The notes: generated by a model from the sequence alone, not told the origin. Shown: positions 32,002-42,322, counted from the first letter of the stretch. The stretch: DNA of 64,000 nucleotides from Alteromonas sp. BL110 (GCF_003443615.1 NZ_CP031967.1:4154001-4218000), one strand, 5' to 3'. Numbers and translations: made by a program.

Positions 32002-34296
32002 CTATTCACCGAAAGGCGTATTTTGAAGCCAATCTTCAAGGTCTGAACGATTGAGCGGGCGGCTAATGTAATAACCTTGGACGATATCGCACCCCCACTC
32101 TTTCAAAATATCAAGGGAAGCTAAGTCTTCTACACCCTCGGCAACCACTTTCAAATTAAAGACATTGGCCAAACTAAGCACAGTATGAACAATTTGTTGA
32201 TCATTCTCGTCGCTAGCCAAAGAAAGAATAAAGCTTTTATCTATTTTAATCGTTTTAACGGGTAGGTTCTTTAGGTAGGCCAGTGACGAATAACCAGTAC
32301 CAAAATCATCGATAGCGAAGTGAAAACCTCTCGCAGTTAATTCGTTAAGGTTTTCAATCGCAAGTGATGCATCAGCAACTAAATCGCTTTCGGTTATTTC
32401 AAGCTCTAAAGATTCTGGTGATAACCCTTCTTTCGTAAGCAGAGCCACTAGCTTGCTTAGTAACACTTTATTTTGAATGTCTTGGGTCGACAGGTTCATG
32501 GCAACGGTAAACCGATAACCCTTCGACCTAAAGTAAGATAAGTCAGTAATGGTTTGCTGCATCACCCAGGTTGTTACTTGCTCTATCAACCCTGCTTGCT
32601 CGGCAATGGTAATGAATTCATCTGGCGGCACAAAACCAAGCGCGCTATTGTTCCAGCGGATCAACGCCTCCATGCTGCAAACTTTCATCGTTTGCAAGTC
32701 AACCTTGGGCTGGTAAACCATAGACAATTCGTCTTGCTGGCTCACAAGCGCCCTCTTCAATTCCGTTGTGATGGCGAGTCTGCGATTATATCTATCTTCT
32801 AAATCTGTGCGATACCGCACACACCAGCTATCACTATGAATAGCCTCATCGGTCACTATGTTCATCTTTCTAAATAGTTCTTCAGAAGATGAGGCATCTT
32901 GAGGGCACTCGATTATTGCCATAGCGACTTTTACGGGAATGGCAATCAAGTTACTCTCGACAGGCTGTTCCAGAATGTGTTTAAGCGTTTCTAGCTGATC
33001 GTCGTTTAACGATTCGTGTGAAATATACAGTATCTCGCCGCCGGCAAGGCGTGCAGACGTGCCCGGCCAGCGCTGCAAACGTTCAGCGAGAGCCTTTAAC
33101 GTGTTATCACCATTTGAGTAACCGTATAAGTCATTTATGGTTCTAAACCCGATAACTGTTATAGCCACAACCTGAACGGCTCTTCCATAGTCAAGTTCAG
33201 ACTGAAAATAGCCTTCAACATAATTACGATTAAAAAGACCGGTTAATACATCGTGTTCAGCCTGGTAGCGAATGTGCTTTTCACGACTTTTAATACTTGC
33301 TTGCATGCTGTCTACGGCAACTGCAAGCTCTGTAATTTCTTTTAGTTTAGATGGTGCTTCAAGGGTTGAACCATACTTACCCGATGCTACTTTATTTACG
33401 GCTTTTACTAGCTTAGAGACAGAGTCGCTCACATTCCTTGCTAGAAAAAGGGAAAGCCCCAGCGCTACTAGAATTGCCAGTAGACAGAATGCCAATATGG
33501 TTAATTGAATACGCGTAAAGGCGTTGAAATAAGACGTTGTATCGACAGCTAATGTGATAGCAACCGGTAAATTTTGTTCTACGCCTATGCTTACCTGACG
33601 CGCCAAGTAAGTTAATTCGTTTTTAAAGGTTACATCCACCCAAGACGGGTCTTGTTCTGATGCAATTATTTGTAGCGCTTCACCTTTGGCTAGTGTTGCT
33701 TTTATAACCTCATTTGAATCTACGTCAGAGATAATTATCTCTGCATCAACAAGTTGCTTCAGCTGTTCAAGTAACTCATCGTCGAATTCGACGCCTATTA
33801 GCATGTAATATCTGAGTGTAGGGATTTCTACCTTGATAAGGTTCAACTGGATTAAGTTGTTATTTACAACAAAAAAGCCGCTGTCTCGGCCTTTTGCAAC
33901 AAGCGATAAACTGCTCTCTATATCCTGACCAACATTGAATAAGTCAGTGTGGGTTGCAACAACCTTATGGTCTAAGCTCACTAACGCGATAATTTGAGTA
34001 TTAAGGCGATCTGCATAACTCGTAAATGCAGCTTCAATAGAGGGGATATTCTCGGTTCCAACAGCGCGCCTGAAATCAAAGGAACGCGCCAGGACTTTAG
34101 ATACACTTTTGATAACGGCTTGCCTGTCGGCAACAACTTTATCGAAAACTTTTTCAGCCAATAGAATATCGTGATCAATATTCTGAACAACGAGAGTGTT
34201 TGCGGAGCGCCAAACAGCGCCAATAATCAGAAGTGATGCTATTACAATCCCTATTAATAAGGTTTGAAATAAAGTCTGGCTTAGTGTCTTTTGCAC
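32002..34296 (-). CDS. Membrane GGDEF-EAL protein, probable cyclic-di-GMP phosphodiesterase
   Basis: A 764-residue protein. Residues 11-32 form one membrane helix, residues about 33-262 a periplasmic sensor domain, residues about 263-284 a second helix and a HAMP domain (VSKLVKAVNKVASGKYG) follows. The GGDEF domain (about residues 340-490) has LAGGEILYIS where the active site should read GGDEF, so cyclase activity is unlikely. The EAL domain (about 505-755) keeps MEALIRWNN, FEIDDFGTGYSSLAYLK-like FAIDDFGTGYSSLAYL and KIDKSFI, so it can hydrolyse c-di-GMP. Such enzymes control biofilm and motility. Stand-alone gene. Confidence 0.93.
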   Translation of the reverse strand: MQKTLSQTLFQTLLIGIVIASLLIIGAVWRSANTLVVQNIDHDILLAEKVFDKVVADRQAVIKSVSKVLARSFDFRRAVGTENIPSIEAAFTSYADRLNTQIIALVSLDHKVVATHTDLFNVGQDIESSLSLVAKGRDSGFFVVNNNLIQLNLIKVEIPTLRYYMLIGVEFDDELLEQLKQLVDAEIIISDVDSNEVIKATLAKGEALQIIASEQDPSWVDVTFKNELTYLARQVSIGVEQNLPVAITLAVDTTSYFNAFTRIQLTILAFCLLAILVALGLSLFLARNVSDSVSKLVKAVNKVASGKYGSTLEAPSKLKEITELAVAVDSMQASIKSREKHIRYQAEHDVLTGLFNRNYVEGYFQSELDYGRAVQVVAITVIGFRTINDLYGYSNGDNTLKALAERLQRWPGTSARLAGGEILYISHESLNDDQLETLKHILEQPVESNLIAIPVKVAMAIIECPQDASSSEELFRKMNIVTDEAIHSDSWCVRYRTDLEDRYNRRLAITTELKRALVSQQDELSMVYQPKVDLQTMKVCSMEALIRWNNSALGFVPPDEFITIAEQAGLIEQVTTWVMQQTITDLSYFRSKGYRFTVAMNLSTQDIQNKVLLSKLVALLTKEGLSPESLELEITESDLVADASLAIENLNELTARGFHFAIDDFGTGYSSLAYLKNLPVKTIKIDKSFILSLASDENDQQIVHTVLSLANVFNLKVVAEGVEDLASLDILKEWGCDIVQGYYISRPLNRSDLEDWLQNTPFGE

Positions 34297-34492
34297 TATA
34301 GTGCCCCGTGAAGATTGTTGTAATTTTAAAGCAGTCGAAATAGGTATCGAAGTTAAGAATAGCTGATTAACAATAATAGGGACAGGTATAACACCCTGTA
34401 AATTTTAGATTTTAACGCTTTGTTACAAATGCCTTGCTCTCGAAATGTATTTGCTAAAGCTACGCTACTACAGTAAAAAATCGAGAAAAAGC

Positions 34493-34518
34493 AAAAAGCC
34501 AGCATAACGCTGGCTTTT
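34493..34518 (-). terminator. Terminator after tRNA-Leu
   Basis: AAAGCCAGC/GCTGGCTTT stem with a five-base loop and T run on the minus strand, 10 bases after the tRNA 3' end. Confidence 0.85.
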
Positions 34519-34527
34519 ATTACTATT

Positions 34528-34613
34528 TGGTGCGGAAAGCGGGACTTGAACCCGCACGAGCTATGCTCACCACCCCCTCAAGATGGCGTGTCTACCAATT
34601 CCACCACTTCCGC
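34528..34613 (-). tRNA. leuU: tRNA-Leu (anticodon GAG)
   Basis: An 86-base minus-strand tRNA from GCGGAAG to the encoded CCA. D loop GGAATTGGTAGACAC, anticodon stem CCATC/GGTGG around TTGAGGG (anticodon GAG), the long variable arm typical of leucine tRNAs, and T loop GGTTCAAGTCC. The position directly after secG is that of leuU in E. coli. Confidence 0.95.
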
Positions 34614-34628
34614 GAAATTTTTATATGT

Positions 34629-35042
34629 TTAGTTTGAACCTTCAGAGCCATCAGCTACAGGCACATCAGATGCCTTAACATCACTAGCTGGCACGTCGCT
34701 TTGCGCTGCATCTTCAATTACTGGTACATCCTGGTCAGCCGGAAGCTGTACCGGCTCTTCAACAGCTGCTGGAACTTCTAAGTTATTCCATTCATCTTCA
34801 GCACTTTCGCGGTTGGCGGTCAATGCACCTAAAGTAAGGCTAATGAAGAAGAACAAACCTGCCAAAATGCCGGTGGTACGCGTCATAAAGTTACCAGAGC
34901 CAGACGAGCCAAAAACTGTGTTTGAACCACCTGAGCCAAATGAAGCGCCCATATCTGCACCTTTACCCTGTTGAATTAAAACAAATCCAATAAGCAAAAG
35001 TGCAACAATTAGGTATGCTACTAATAGCACTTCGTAAATCAT
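34629..35042 (-). CDS. secG: Protein translocase subunit SecG
   Basis: A 137-residue inner-membrane subunit of SecYEG. Two helices: residues about 1-24 (MIYEVLLVAYLIVALLLIGFV) and 55-75 (TTGILAGLFFFISLTLGAL), with the conserved QQGKGADMGASFGSGGSNTVFGSSGSGNF-type loop between them, abbreviated here as QQGKGADMG and the following Gly/Ser run. It assists protein export. The acidic Pro/Asp-rich C-terminal tail (DVPASDVKASDVP) is long for SecG. It follows tpiA on the same strand by 10 bases and is followed by tRNA-Leu, as in E. coli. Confidence 0.95.
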   Translation of the reverse strand: MIYEVLLVAYLIVALLLIGFVLIQQGKGADMGASFGSGGSNTVFGSSGSGNFMTRTTGILAGLFFFISLTLGALTANRESAEDEWNNLEVPAAVEEPVQLPADQDVPVIEDAAQSDVPASDVKASDVPVADGSEGSN

Positions 35043-35052
35043 AAATACCTCG

Positions 35053-35796
35053 TCAGTTTGCCGCTTGGCAAATTGAAATAAAATCTTCAGCCTTTAAACT
35101 GGCCCCGCCAATCAAACCGCCATCTACGTCTTTTTGCGCAAATAAGGTGCTGGCATTATCTGGCTTAACACTTCCGCCGTATAAAATACGAAGGCCTTGT
35201 GCCAGCTCTGTGTCTACTTTATTAAAGTAGCCACGAATAAATTCGTGAACGTCTTGTGCTTGTTCTGGGCTGGCCGTTTTACCTGTACCTATTGCCCAAA
35301 TTGGCTCGTAAGCTATAACTGTTTTGCGTAGTTCATCAACAGACATTGCATTAACAAGGGCGTCTAGCTGTTCACCGACAAATGACTCTACGTTGTCAGC
35401 TTCTCTCACTTCAAGGGGTTCACCCACACAAATGATAGGAACTATGCCAGATGCGACACACTGTTTAGCTTTTAGCGCTACAAGTTCGCTTGACTCACCC
35501 TGGTCTTCGCGTCTTTCAGAGTGCCCAACGATTGCATATTCGCAACCCGCTTCTTTAAGCATTTGGACTGATAACTCACCAGTATGTGCGCCATTTTCTA
35601 AATGACTTACGTTTTGAGTACCGATAGCAAATGAACGTGTTTCAAATGCGTGTAAAAGTAGTGAAGGAGCACAAATCACGATTTCCGATTCAGCTTTTAC
35701 ATCAGCAAGTTTCTGATTAAATTCAGCAACTAGTGCTAAATTCCCATTCATTTTCCAATTGCCAGCCACGAATGGCTTTCTTACATTTTCACTCAC
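35053..35796 (-). CDS. tpiA: Triose-phosphate isomerase
   Basis: A 247-residue glycolytic enzyme interconverting dihydroxyacetone phosphate and glyceraldehyde 3-phosphate. Landmarks: FVAGNWKMNG (Lys13 site), AIVGHSERRE (catalytic His), VIAYEPIWAIGTGK (catalytic Glu) and LRILYGGSVKPDNA (phosphate site). Length normal. In E. coli tpiA is elsewhere; here it sits between glmM and secG, 10 bases before secG, so it is co-transcribed with the export gene. Confidence 0.97.
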   Translation of the reverse strand: MSENVRKPFVAGNWKMNGNLALVAEFNQKLADVKAESEIVICAPSLLLHAFETRSFAIGTQNVSHLENGAHTGELSVQMLKEAGCEYAIVGHSERREDQGESSELVALKAKQCVASGIVPIICVGEPLEVREADNVESFVGEQLDALVNAMSVDELRKTVIAYEPIWAIGTGKTASPEQAQDVHEFIRGYFNKVDTELAQGLRILYGGSVKPDNASTLFAQKDVDGGLIGGASLKAEDFISICQAAN

Positions 35797-35892
35797 AACG
35801 CAGACCTTAGCCCTGTCTTTAAAGCGGGCGTGATATTAACTATTTAATTGAAAAGATACAAGCACAAAAAGCAAAATTTCCTGCTACGCCAA

Positions 35893-37236
35893 CTAATTGG
35901 CGAGATTACGAACAGTTTCTGCAATATGCTCAGCCCATTTATGAGATTGTGCATCGTCGTTCGACTCTACCATCACACGAATTAGTGGTTCAGTACCACT
36001 TTTACGCAGTAAAACCCTACCCGTTTTACCCAATGCTGACTCTGCTTCTTTCTTAGCGTTTTGTACGTCTTGGTGTGAAAGATAATCCACTTCTTGGTTG
36101 GCGTAACGCACGTTGACCAATGTTTGCGGGTACATGTCAAAACCACTGGCTAAGTCGTGTAGATCCATATGAGAGCGCAACATAGCGGCAAGTACTTGAA
36201 GCCCAGCGACAATACCATCACCAGTCGAACTCATATTAAGGTTAAGAACATGACCTGAATTTTCACCGCCAATAGACCAGCCTTTCTGCTGCAGCAGTTC
36301 CATTACGTATCTATCACCTACGTTACTTCGTACAAATGGAACGCCCAACTTTGAAAGTGCGTTTTCAAGTCCAAGGTTACTCATCAATGTGCCCACTACA
36401 CCACCCTGCATCTTGCCATTTTTAAGCGCATCTCGGGCAATAATGTAAACAATTTGGTCTCCGTCTAAAACGTTGCCAAGATGGTCTACCATCATAATGC
36501 GATCGCCATCGCCATCTAGCGCAAAGCCAAGGTCAGCGCCGGTCTCTTTAACCTTTTCTACAATCGCATTCATTGAAGTTGCGCCAACACCGTCGTTGAT
36601 GTTTAGGCCGTCAGGCGCTGTTCCCAGTTCAATTACTGTTGCGCCTAGCTCGCGAAGAACGTTTGGTGCTATGTGATACGTTGCGCCGTGCGCGCAATCT
36701 ACCACTATTTTTAGACCCGTTAACGATAGCTCAGAAGGAAATGTGCCCTTACAAAATTCGATGTAACGGCCTGCAGCGTCATTAATTCGTGTAGCCTTAC
36801 CTAACTTGTCAGACGCTACGCATGTCATTGGACGCTCTAACATGTCTTCAATAGCTAACTCTATGTCGTCATCTAGCTTAAAGCCTTGAGCAGAGAAGAA
36901 TTTGATGCCGTTATCGTAAAAAGGGTTATGGGAGGCACTGATTACGATACCCGCTTCAGAGCGGAATGTTTTCGTTAGATACGCAATAGCGGGCGTAGGC
37001 ATAGGCCCTAGCAAGCCTATATTAATGCCTGCAGCCGATAGGCCAGCCTCTAGAGAGGACTCTAGCATGTAGCCAGATATACGAGTGTCTTTACCGATAA
37101 GTACTTTATTTGTGCCGCGGCCAGCTAAAACTTTTCCCGCAGCCCATCCTAATTTGGTCACAAACTCTGGGTTGATATTGCTCTCACCCACTTTTCCACG
37201 TATACCATCGGTACCGAAATATTTGCGCTGAGTCAT
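35893..37236 (-). CDS. glmM: Phosphoglucosamine mutase
   Basis: A 447-residue enzyme converting glucosamine 6-phosphate to glucosamine 1-phosphate for peptidoglycan and lipopolysaccharide precursors. Landmarks: [11 protein letters not shown] at residues 6-16, the phosphoserine loop [18 protein letters not shown], the magnesium loop [23 protein letters not shown], and the C-terminal [12 protein letters not shown] phosphate-binding block. Length normal. It starts 9 bases after the folP stop, the same order as in E. coli. Confidence 0.97.
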   Translation of the reverse strand: MTQRKYFGTDGIRGKVGESNINPEFVTKLGWAAGKVLAGRGTNKVLIGKDTRISGYMLESSLEAGLSAAGINIGLLGPMPTPAIAYLTKTFRSEAGIVISASHNPFYDNGIKFFSAQGFKLDDDIELAIEDMLERPMTCVASDKLGKATRINDAAGRYIEFCKGTFPSELSLTGLKIVVDCAHGATYHIAPNVLRELGATVIELGTAPDGLNINDGVGATSMNAIVEKVKETGADLGFALDGDGDRIMMVDHLGNVLDGDQIVYIIARDALKNGKMQGGVVGTLMSNLGLENALSKLGVPFVRSNVGDRYVMELLQQKGWSIGGENSGHVLNLNMSSTGDGIVAGLQVLAAMLRSHMDLHDLASGFDMYPQTLVNVRYANQEVDYLSHQDVQNAKKEAESALGKTGRVLLRKSGTEPLIRVMVESNDDAQSHKWAEHIAETVRNLAN

Positions 37237-37245
37237 TATTCTTCC

Positions 37246-38070
37246 TTATTTAATCGTATTCAGCATTTTCACGATATTGACAGCGTCCGCTGTTTCTTTA
37301 ACGTCGTGAACGCGAATAATCTGTGCGCCCATTTGGGCGACAATTGTAGCGAGGCTTACGCTTCCAGCCAAGCGCTCATCTACTTTTCTGTTAAGCAAAT
37401 TGCCTATCATTGATTTACGTGACATTCCAACCAAGACGGGAAAGCCCAACGACATAATATCAGGCAGATGTTTAACTAGGGCATAGTTATGCTCTAGCGT
37501 TTTACCAAATCCGTAGCCTGGGTCGAACAATATCGACTCTTTCGCAATGCCAGCTTGCTCACACACCTTTGCGCGAGCTAATAGAAACTGACTTACTTCC
37601 TCAATTAAATCACTATATTCGGGGTTATTTTGCATAGTTCGCGGTTGCCCCTTCATATGCATTAAGCAAACGGGCACTTCAGCTGTCGCGGCGGCTTCTA
37701 GTGCGCCGGATTCTTGTAAAGCACGTACATCATTAATTAACCCTGCACCCGCGTTGACTGCTTCACGCATTACTTCTGCTTTACTGGTATCAATAGATAT
37801 CACAGCATCACTATTTTTTGCGACTGCTTCAATAACAGGTATCGTGCGGTCTAGCTCTTCTTGCAGAGATACATCAGGGGCGCCAGGTCGTGTAGATTCA
37901 CCGCCAATGTCAATGAAGGTTGCGCCATCATCAAGCATGCGATGCGCATGTTCAACCGCTCGCGTCACATTGGCGTGCTTGCCACCGTCAGAGAAAGAGT
38001 CAGGGGTTACATTTAATATGCCCATCACGTGTGACTGTGATAAATCGATGAAGTGCTTTCCAAACTGCAT
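37246..38070 (-). CDS. folP: Dihydropteroate synthase
   Basis: A 274-residue TIM-barrel enzyme joining dihydropterin pyrophosphate and p-aminobenzoate in folate synthesis, the sulfonamide target. Landmarks: VMGILNVTPDSFSDGGK (residues 15-31), GGESTRPGAPDV, ISIDTSKAEVM, LINDVRAL, CLMHMKGQPRTMQ, FDPGYGFGKTLEHN and VGMSRKSMIG. The gene follows the ftsH terminator at 38175 and precedes glmM. Length normal. Confidence 0.97.
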   Translation of the reverse strand: MQFGKHFIDLSQSHVMGILNVTPDSFSDGGKHANVTRAVEHAHRMLDDGATFIDIGGESTRPGAPDVSLQEELDRTIPVIEAVAKNSDAVISIDTSKAEVMREAVNAGAGLINDVRALQESGALEAAATAEVPVCLMHMKGQPRTMQNNPEYSDLIEEVSQFLLARAKVCEQAGIAKESILFDPGYGFGKTLEHNYALVKHLPDIMSLGFPVLVGMSRKSMIGNLLNRKVDERLAGSVSLATIVAQMGAQIIRVHDVKETADAVNIVKMLNTIK

Positions 38071-38174
38071 GAACTACTCGCGTTATTATTCTTTAAAAAT
38101 GAAGCTATAAAACAAACTGATTTTAACCCACGGAAATAGCAATAAGCGTTAGATTAAAATCAACCTGCTCTAAC

Positions 38175-38203
38175 AAAAAACGCCAGCTGAACTGGCGTTT
38201 TTT
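38175..38203 (-). terminator. Terminator between ftsH and folP
   Basis: AACGCCAG/CTGGCGTT with a CTGA loop and A/T runs on both sides, 16 bases after the ftsH stop. It separates the two units though gene order is as in E. coli. Confidence 0.85.
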
Positions 38204-38218
38204 AATTAGTGTAGAGGC

Positions 38219-40165
38219 TTAGCTTGGTATGTCACCCGGCTTGCCTACAGACGGTTTATCAACACCGTCATTTTTAATTTCACCTTCACGAACCGGCGCA
38301 CCACCGCTTGGCTTATCGCCACCAGACGGCTTGCTGTCGTCCCAGTCTGCAGGAGGACGAACGTCAGTACGATTCATTAGGTCATCAATTTGCTTAGCAT
38401 CAATGGTCTCGTACTTCATTAGTGCGTCTTTCATTGAATGTAAGATATCGATGTGGTCTTCAAGGATTTTCTGAGCGCGTTCATAGTTGCGGTCAATCAA
38501 AGATTTGATTTCGGCATCAATGGCACGCGCTGTGTCGTCAGACATATTCGTTGCCTTAGACATAGACTTCCCTAGGAACACTTCACCTTCGTCTTCAGCA
38601 TAAAGCATTGGGCCCATTTTGCTCGACAAGCCCCACTGAGTCACCATCTTACGTGCAATTTCAGTAGCGCGCTCGATGTCATTAGAGGCACCTGTGGTTA
38701 CTTTGTCGTCGCCGTAAATGATGGCTTCAGCAATACGCCCACCAAACAAGCTAGAAATCATGCTTTCTAAGTGTTGTTTTGAATGACTAACACGGTCTTG
38801 CTCAGGCAAGTACATGGTCACACCCAACGCGCGACCGCGTGGAATGATCGATACTTTGTAAACCGGATCGTGCTCTGGCACTAAGCGACCAACAATGGCG
38901 TGACCTGCTTCGTGATACGCTGTCATTTCTTTTTCAGGCTCAGACATCACCATAGACTTACGCTCAGAGCCCATCATGATTTTGTCTTTCGCTTTCTCAA
39001 ACTCTTCCATTGAAACCAAACGTTTGTTACCACGGGCAGCAAACAATGCAGCTTCGTTTACAAGGTTAGCAAGGTCAGCACCTGAGAAACCTGGTGTACC
39101 GCGAGCAATAACAGAAGGTTCTACGTTGTCAGCCACTGGTACTTTGCGAATATGAACCTTAAGAATTTGTTCACGACCGCGAATATCTGGCAGACCTACT
39201 ACAACCTGACGGTCGAAGCGACCAGGGCGAAGTAGCGCAGGGTCAAGAACGTCTGGGCGGTTAGTTGCCGCAATAACGATGATACCTTCGTGGCCTTCAA
39301 AGCCATCCATTTCAACAAGCATTTGGTTAAGTGTTTGTTCACGCTCGTCGTGACCACCACCTAAACCTGCACCACGTTGACGACCTACCGCATCAATTTC
39401 ATCAATGAAGATAATGCAAGGCGCTGCTTTCTTAGCTTGTTCGAACATATCACGAACACGCGATGCACCAACACCCACGAACATCTCTACGAAATCAGAA
39501 CCAGAGATAGTAAAGAAAGGTACTTTTGCTTCACCCGCTATAGCTTTCGCAAGCAATGTTTTACCTGTACCAGGAGGACCTACCATAAGTACGCCCTTCG
39601 GAATTTTACCGCCTAGCTTCTGGAACTTAGACGGGTCACGAAGGAAGTCAACTAATTCAGATACGTCTTCTTTAGCTTCATCACAGCCGGCTACGTCAGC
39701 AAACGTCGTCTTTATTTGGTCTTCACCAAGTAGGCGAGCTTTGCTTTTTCCAAAAGACATAGCGCCACGGCCGCCGCCACCTTGCATTTGACGCATGAAG
39801 AATATCCATACACCGATAAGCAATAACATGGGGAACCATGAAATGAAAATTGACGTTAGAAGAGACTGTTCTTCCGGTGGTTCACCGTAAACTCTTACGT
39901 CGTTTTTAACTAAGTCAGATACCAACTTGTCATCGAAGTAAGGTACGAATGTTTGGAAAGTTTCGCCTGAACGCTTTGTACCGCGAATTTCGCCACTATT
40001 GTTGATGCGAACTTCACGAATATTTCCCTGTTCTGCTTCTCTCAAAAACGTTGTGTAGTCAGTTTGCGAACGAGACGATTCACTCGGTGAAAAGCTCTGA
40101 AAAACCGACATTAAAACAACGGCGATGACTAACCATAAGATTAAATTTTTTGCCATATCGCTCAA
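38219..40165 (-). CDS. ftsH: ATP-dependent zinc metalloprotease FtsH
   Basis: A 648-residue inner-membrane protease. Two membrane helices at residues about 6-24 and 106-124 flank a periplasmic domain; then an AAA+ domain with Walker [15 protein letters not shown], Walker [12 protein letters not shown], arginine-finger region [15 protein letters not shown]; then the peptidase zinc site HEAGH with the downstream Asp region. FtsH degrades LpxC, sigma-32 and misassembled membrane proteins. The C-terminus carries a Gly/Pro/Ser tail ([12 protein letters not shown]). It starts 101 bases downstream of the rlmE stop codon, the usual pairing. Confidence 0.97.
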   Translation of the reverse strand: MSDMAKNLILWLVIAVVLMSVFQSFSPSESSRSQTDYTTFLREAEQGNIREVRINNSGEIRGTKRSGETFQTFVPYFDDKLVSDLVKNDVRVYGEPPEEQSLLTSIFISWFPMLLLIGVWIFFMRQMQGGGGRGAMSFGKSKARLLGEDQIKTTFADVAGCDEAKEDVSELVDFLRDPSKFQKLGGKIPKGVLMVGPPGTGKTLLAKAIAGEAKVPFFTISGSDFVEMFVGVGASRVRDMFEQAKKAAPCIIFIDEIDAVGRQRGAGLGGGHDEREQTLNQMLVEMDGFEGHEGIIVIAATNRPDVLDPALLRPGRFDRQVVVGLPDIRGREQILKVHIRKVPVADNVEPSVIARGTPGFSGADLANLVNEAALFAARGNKRLVSMEEFEKAKDKIMMGSERKSMVMSEPEKEMTAYHEAGHAIVGRLVPEHDPVYKVSIIPRGRALGVTMYLPEQDRVSHSKQHLESMISSLFGGRIAEAIIYGDDKVTTGASNDIERATEIARKMVTQWGLSSKMGPMLYAEDEGEVFLGKSMSKATNMSDDTARAIDAEIKSLIDRNYERAQKILEDHIDILHSMKDALMKYETIDAKQIDDLMNRTDVRPPADWDDSKPSGGDKPSGGAPVREGEIKNDGVDKPSVGKPGDIPS

Positions 40166-40266
40166 TGCTACTAACCTCTATAAACCCGAATTGCTTGTAT
40201 ATCCAACAAGTTGTTTATTGAATAAACGGCACAACTCGCAACGAAAACCGCTTAACCCAAAGCGTA

Positions 40267-40896
40267 CTACACTTTATACCCACAAGCCACCAAATACACC
40301 TCACGAGAACGTGATCTGGACGAGTCAGGCTTGCGCGTCTTTATGGTTGTGAAAGATTGTTTAAGTGCGTTCATGAACTCAACAAACCCCTCACCTTGGA
40401 ACACCTTAATGACAAAAGAACCACCAGGTTTTAAAACTTGGTGACACATATCTAGCGCTAGTTCGCAAAGGTACATAGAGCGAGATTGGTCAACCGAAGC
40501 GTTACCCGCAAGGTTCGGTGCCATATCAGACAACACAATATCTACGGTGTTCCCACCGATTCTGTTCAATAGTGCGTCGAGAACAGCGTCCTCTCTGAAA
40601 TCACCTTGTAAAAAATCTACGCCCACTATCGGGTCCATTGGCAAAATATCGCACGCGATAACTTGACCATTGTCGCCAACAAGCTGTGCAGCTAGCTGAG
40701 ACCAGCCCCCTGGTGCGGCACCAAGGTCTACAAGTGTCATTCCTGGTTTTATAAGCTTATCTTTTTTCTGGATTTCTTCCAGTTTATAAATAGCTCGCGA
40801 GCGCCAACCTTCCTTATTTGCTTTTTGCACATAATGGTCGTTGACGTGTTCTTGTAACCAGCGTTTACTGCTGGCGGAGTGTTTCTTTTTTGTCAT
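40267..40896 (-). CDS. rlmE: 23S rRNA (U2552-2'-O)-methyltransferase
   Basis: A 209-residue RrmJ/FtsJ-family methyltransferase that methylates U2552 of 23S rRNA late in large-subunit assembly. Landmarks: the N-terminal [17 protein letters not shown] block, [11 protein letters not shown], the S-adenosylmethionine loop [27 protein letters not shown] with the catalytic Asp, and [13 protein letters not shown] with the catalytic Lys. Length normal. It precedes ftsH on the same strand and is divergent from yhbY, matching E. coli. Confidence 0.97.
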   Translation of the reverse strand: MTKKKHSASSKRWLQEHVNDHYVQKANKEGWRSRAIYKLEEIQKKDKLIKPGMTLVDLGAAPGGWSQLAAQLVGDNGQVIACDILPMDPIVGVDFLQGDFREDAVLDALLNRIGGNTVDIVLSDMAPNLAGNASVDQSRSMYLCELALDMCHQVLKPGGSFVIKVFQGEGFVEFMNALKQSFTTIKTRKPDSSRSRSREVYLVACGYKV

Positions 40897-40991
40897 TCCA
40901 GTACAATGTCATTAGGATTGTAGAGAAGATGGCGTTAGAATACGTTATTTCAAGCATAAACTAACAGATTAATTGTAAGAAATATTACTAG

Positions 40992-41285
40992 ATGAAACTT
41001 TCAAATAAACAGAAACAATTCCTTAAAGGTCTTGCACACCCGTTAAAACCTGTTGTGCAGCTAGGTGGAAACGGCCTTACGGAAGGTGTGGTTGCTGAGA
41101 TCGACAACGCACTAAGCCACCATGAATTAATTAAAGTTAAGGTACCAACCGATGATCGCGAAGAAAAGGCGCTTATCATGGATGCCATTGTACGTGAAAC
41201 CAACTCAGTTAAGCTTCAGGTAATTGGTCACACGCTAATTATCTACCGTCAAAGCGAAGACTGTAAAATTCAGTTGCCAAAATAG
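40992..41285 (+). CDS. yhbY: Ribosome assembly RNA-binding protein YhbY
   Basis: A 97-residue CRM-domain protein that associates with pre-50S particles. The family signature is present: QKQFLKGLAHPLKPVVQLGG, then GLTEGVVAEIDNALSHHELIKVKVP, then VIGHTLIIYRQSED. Length is normal. Divergent from rlmE across 95 bases that must contain both promoters, as in E. coli. A terminator follows at 41307. Confidence 0.95.
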   Translation: MKLSNKQKQFLKGLAHPLKPVVQLGGNGLTEGVVAEIDNALSHHELIKVKVPTDDREEKALIMDAIVRETNSVKLQVIGHTLIIYRQSEDCKIQLPK

Positions 41286-41306
41286 CTGCAAAATAACTGA
41301 ATAAAA

Positions 41307-41336
41307 GGTGCCGTTCCCTTTCGGCACCATAGTTTT
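41307..41336 (+). terminator. Terminator of yhbY
   Basis: GGTGCCG/CGGCACC stem with an eight-base loop, followed closely by TTTTT. Confidence 0.85.
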
Positions 41337-41399
41337 TCTTCTTACTTCCCGTTAACATCACGTTAATAATAGTGAACAATTAGGGTTTAAGGGAAAACT

Positions 41400-42176
41400 A
41401 TGACGCTAAATAATCTTACCGCCGTTGTCACTGGCGGTTGTTCAGGACTTGGTCACGCCACTGCTATTGCGCTTCGCGATGCGGGTGCCAACGTCAGCCT
41501 TTTCGACCTAAATGATGAACTTGGCGCGCAACGCGTTGAAGAATTAGGTAAGGTCAACACGCTTTTCGCCAAAACCGATGTTCGTGATGAGGCTTCTGTT
41601 CAAGCGGCTATCGACGCAACCACTAACAGGTTTGGTGCTATTTCACTGGTAGTCAACTGCGCTGGTATCGCGCCCGCAAAACGTTTACTAGATAAAGAAG
41701 GCAACCCTGCTCCACTCGGCGATTTTCAGAAAACTATCGATATTAACTTGGTCGGCAGTTTTAACGTATCTCGTTTGGTGGCTGCAACTATGGCAAAACA
41801 GGCGCCTATTAATGAAGAAGGTGAACGCGGTCTTATTGTTAATACTGCTTCAGTTGCAGGCTATGAAGGTCAAATAGGCCAAACTGCCTATGCCGCAAGT
41901 AAAGGCGGCATTATTGGTCTAACTCTACCAATGGCGCGAGATTTAGCACCATTAGGCATTCGCGTTAACACCATCGCGCCGGGTGTAATGGGTACGCCAA
42001 TGCTGCTTGCTATGCCTGAAAAAGTACAAGACGCCCTTTCTGCCAACGTTCAGTTTCCTAAACGACTTGGGCTGCCTGAAGAATTTGCAAAACTGGTTAT
42101 TCACATGGTAAACAACAGCTATTTAAATGGTGAAACAATCCGCTTAGACGGCGGCCTTCGCATGCCACCGAAGTAG
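41400..42176 (+). CDS. SDR-family 3-hydroxyacyl-CoA dehydrogenase-like oxidoreductase
   Basis: A 258-residue short-chain dehydrogenase, subgroup resembling the type-2 3-hydroxyacyl-CoA dehydrogenase (HSD17B10-like). The coenzyme site is AVVTGGCSGLGHATA (residues 9-23), NCAGI follows near residue 88, the catalytic Ser region is LIVNTASVAGYEGQIGQ and the catalytic pair is AYAASKGG (YxxxK). RVNTIAPGVMGTPML and GETIRLDGGLRMPPK complete the fold. The likely reaction is NAD-dependent oxidation of 3-hydroxyacyl-CoA in fatty acid or branched amino acid breakdown; substrate not provable here. A long hairpin follows. Confidence 0.88.
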   Translation: MTLNNLTAVVTGGCSGLGHATAIALRDAGANVSLFDLNDELGAQRVEELGKVNTLFAKTDVRDEASVQAAIDATTNRFGAISLVVNCAGIAPAKRLLDKEGNPAPLGDFQKTIDINLVGSFNVSRLVAATMAKQAPINEEGERGLIVNTASVAGYEGQIGQTAYAASKGGIIGLTLPMARDLAPLGIRVNTIAPGVMGTPMLLAMPEKVQDALSANVQFPKRLGLPEEFAKLVIHMVNNSYLNGETIRLDGGLRMPPK

Positions 42177-42202
42177 TAGAGAAGTACATTAACGTATTAA
42201 TC

Positions 42203-42283
42203 AAAAAAACCGCCTTCGTGAAGCGACTCCCTATAATTGGAATGTCCAACTGATAGGGGTCACTTCATTCGGGGCGTTTTTTT
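42203..42283. terminator. Long bidirectional terminator between convergent genes
   Basis: A-run, a roughly 24-base arm CGCCTTCGTGAAGCGACTCC..., a loop with its own TTGGA/TCCAA, then the near-complementary arm ...GGGGTCACTTCATTCGGGGCG and a T-run. It separates the SDR (+) from the Lon-like gene (-). Confidence 0.75.
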
Positions 42284-42322
42284 CTTGGAGTCGATATTGG
42301 TGCTTGCTACTATCGCTTACAG

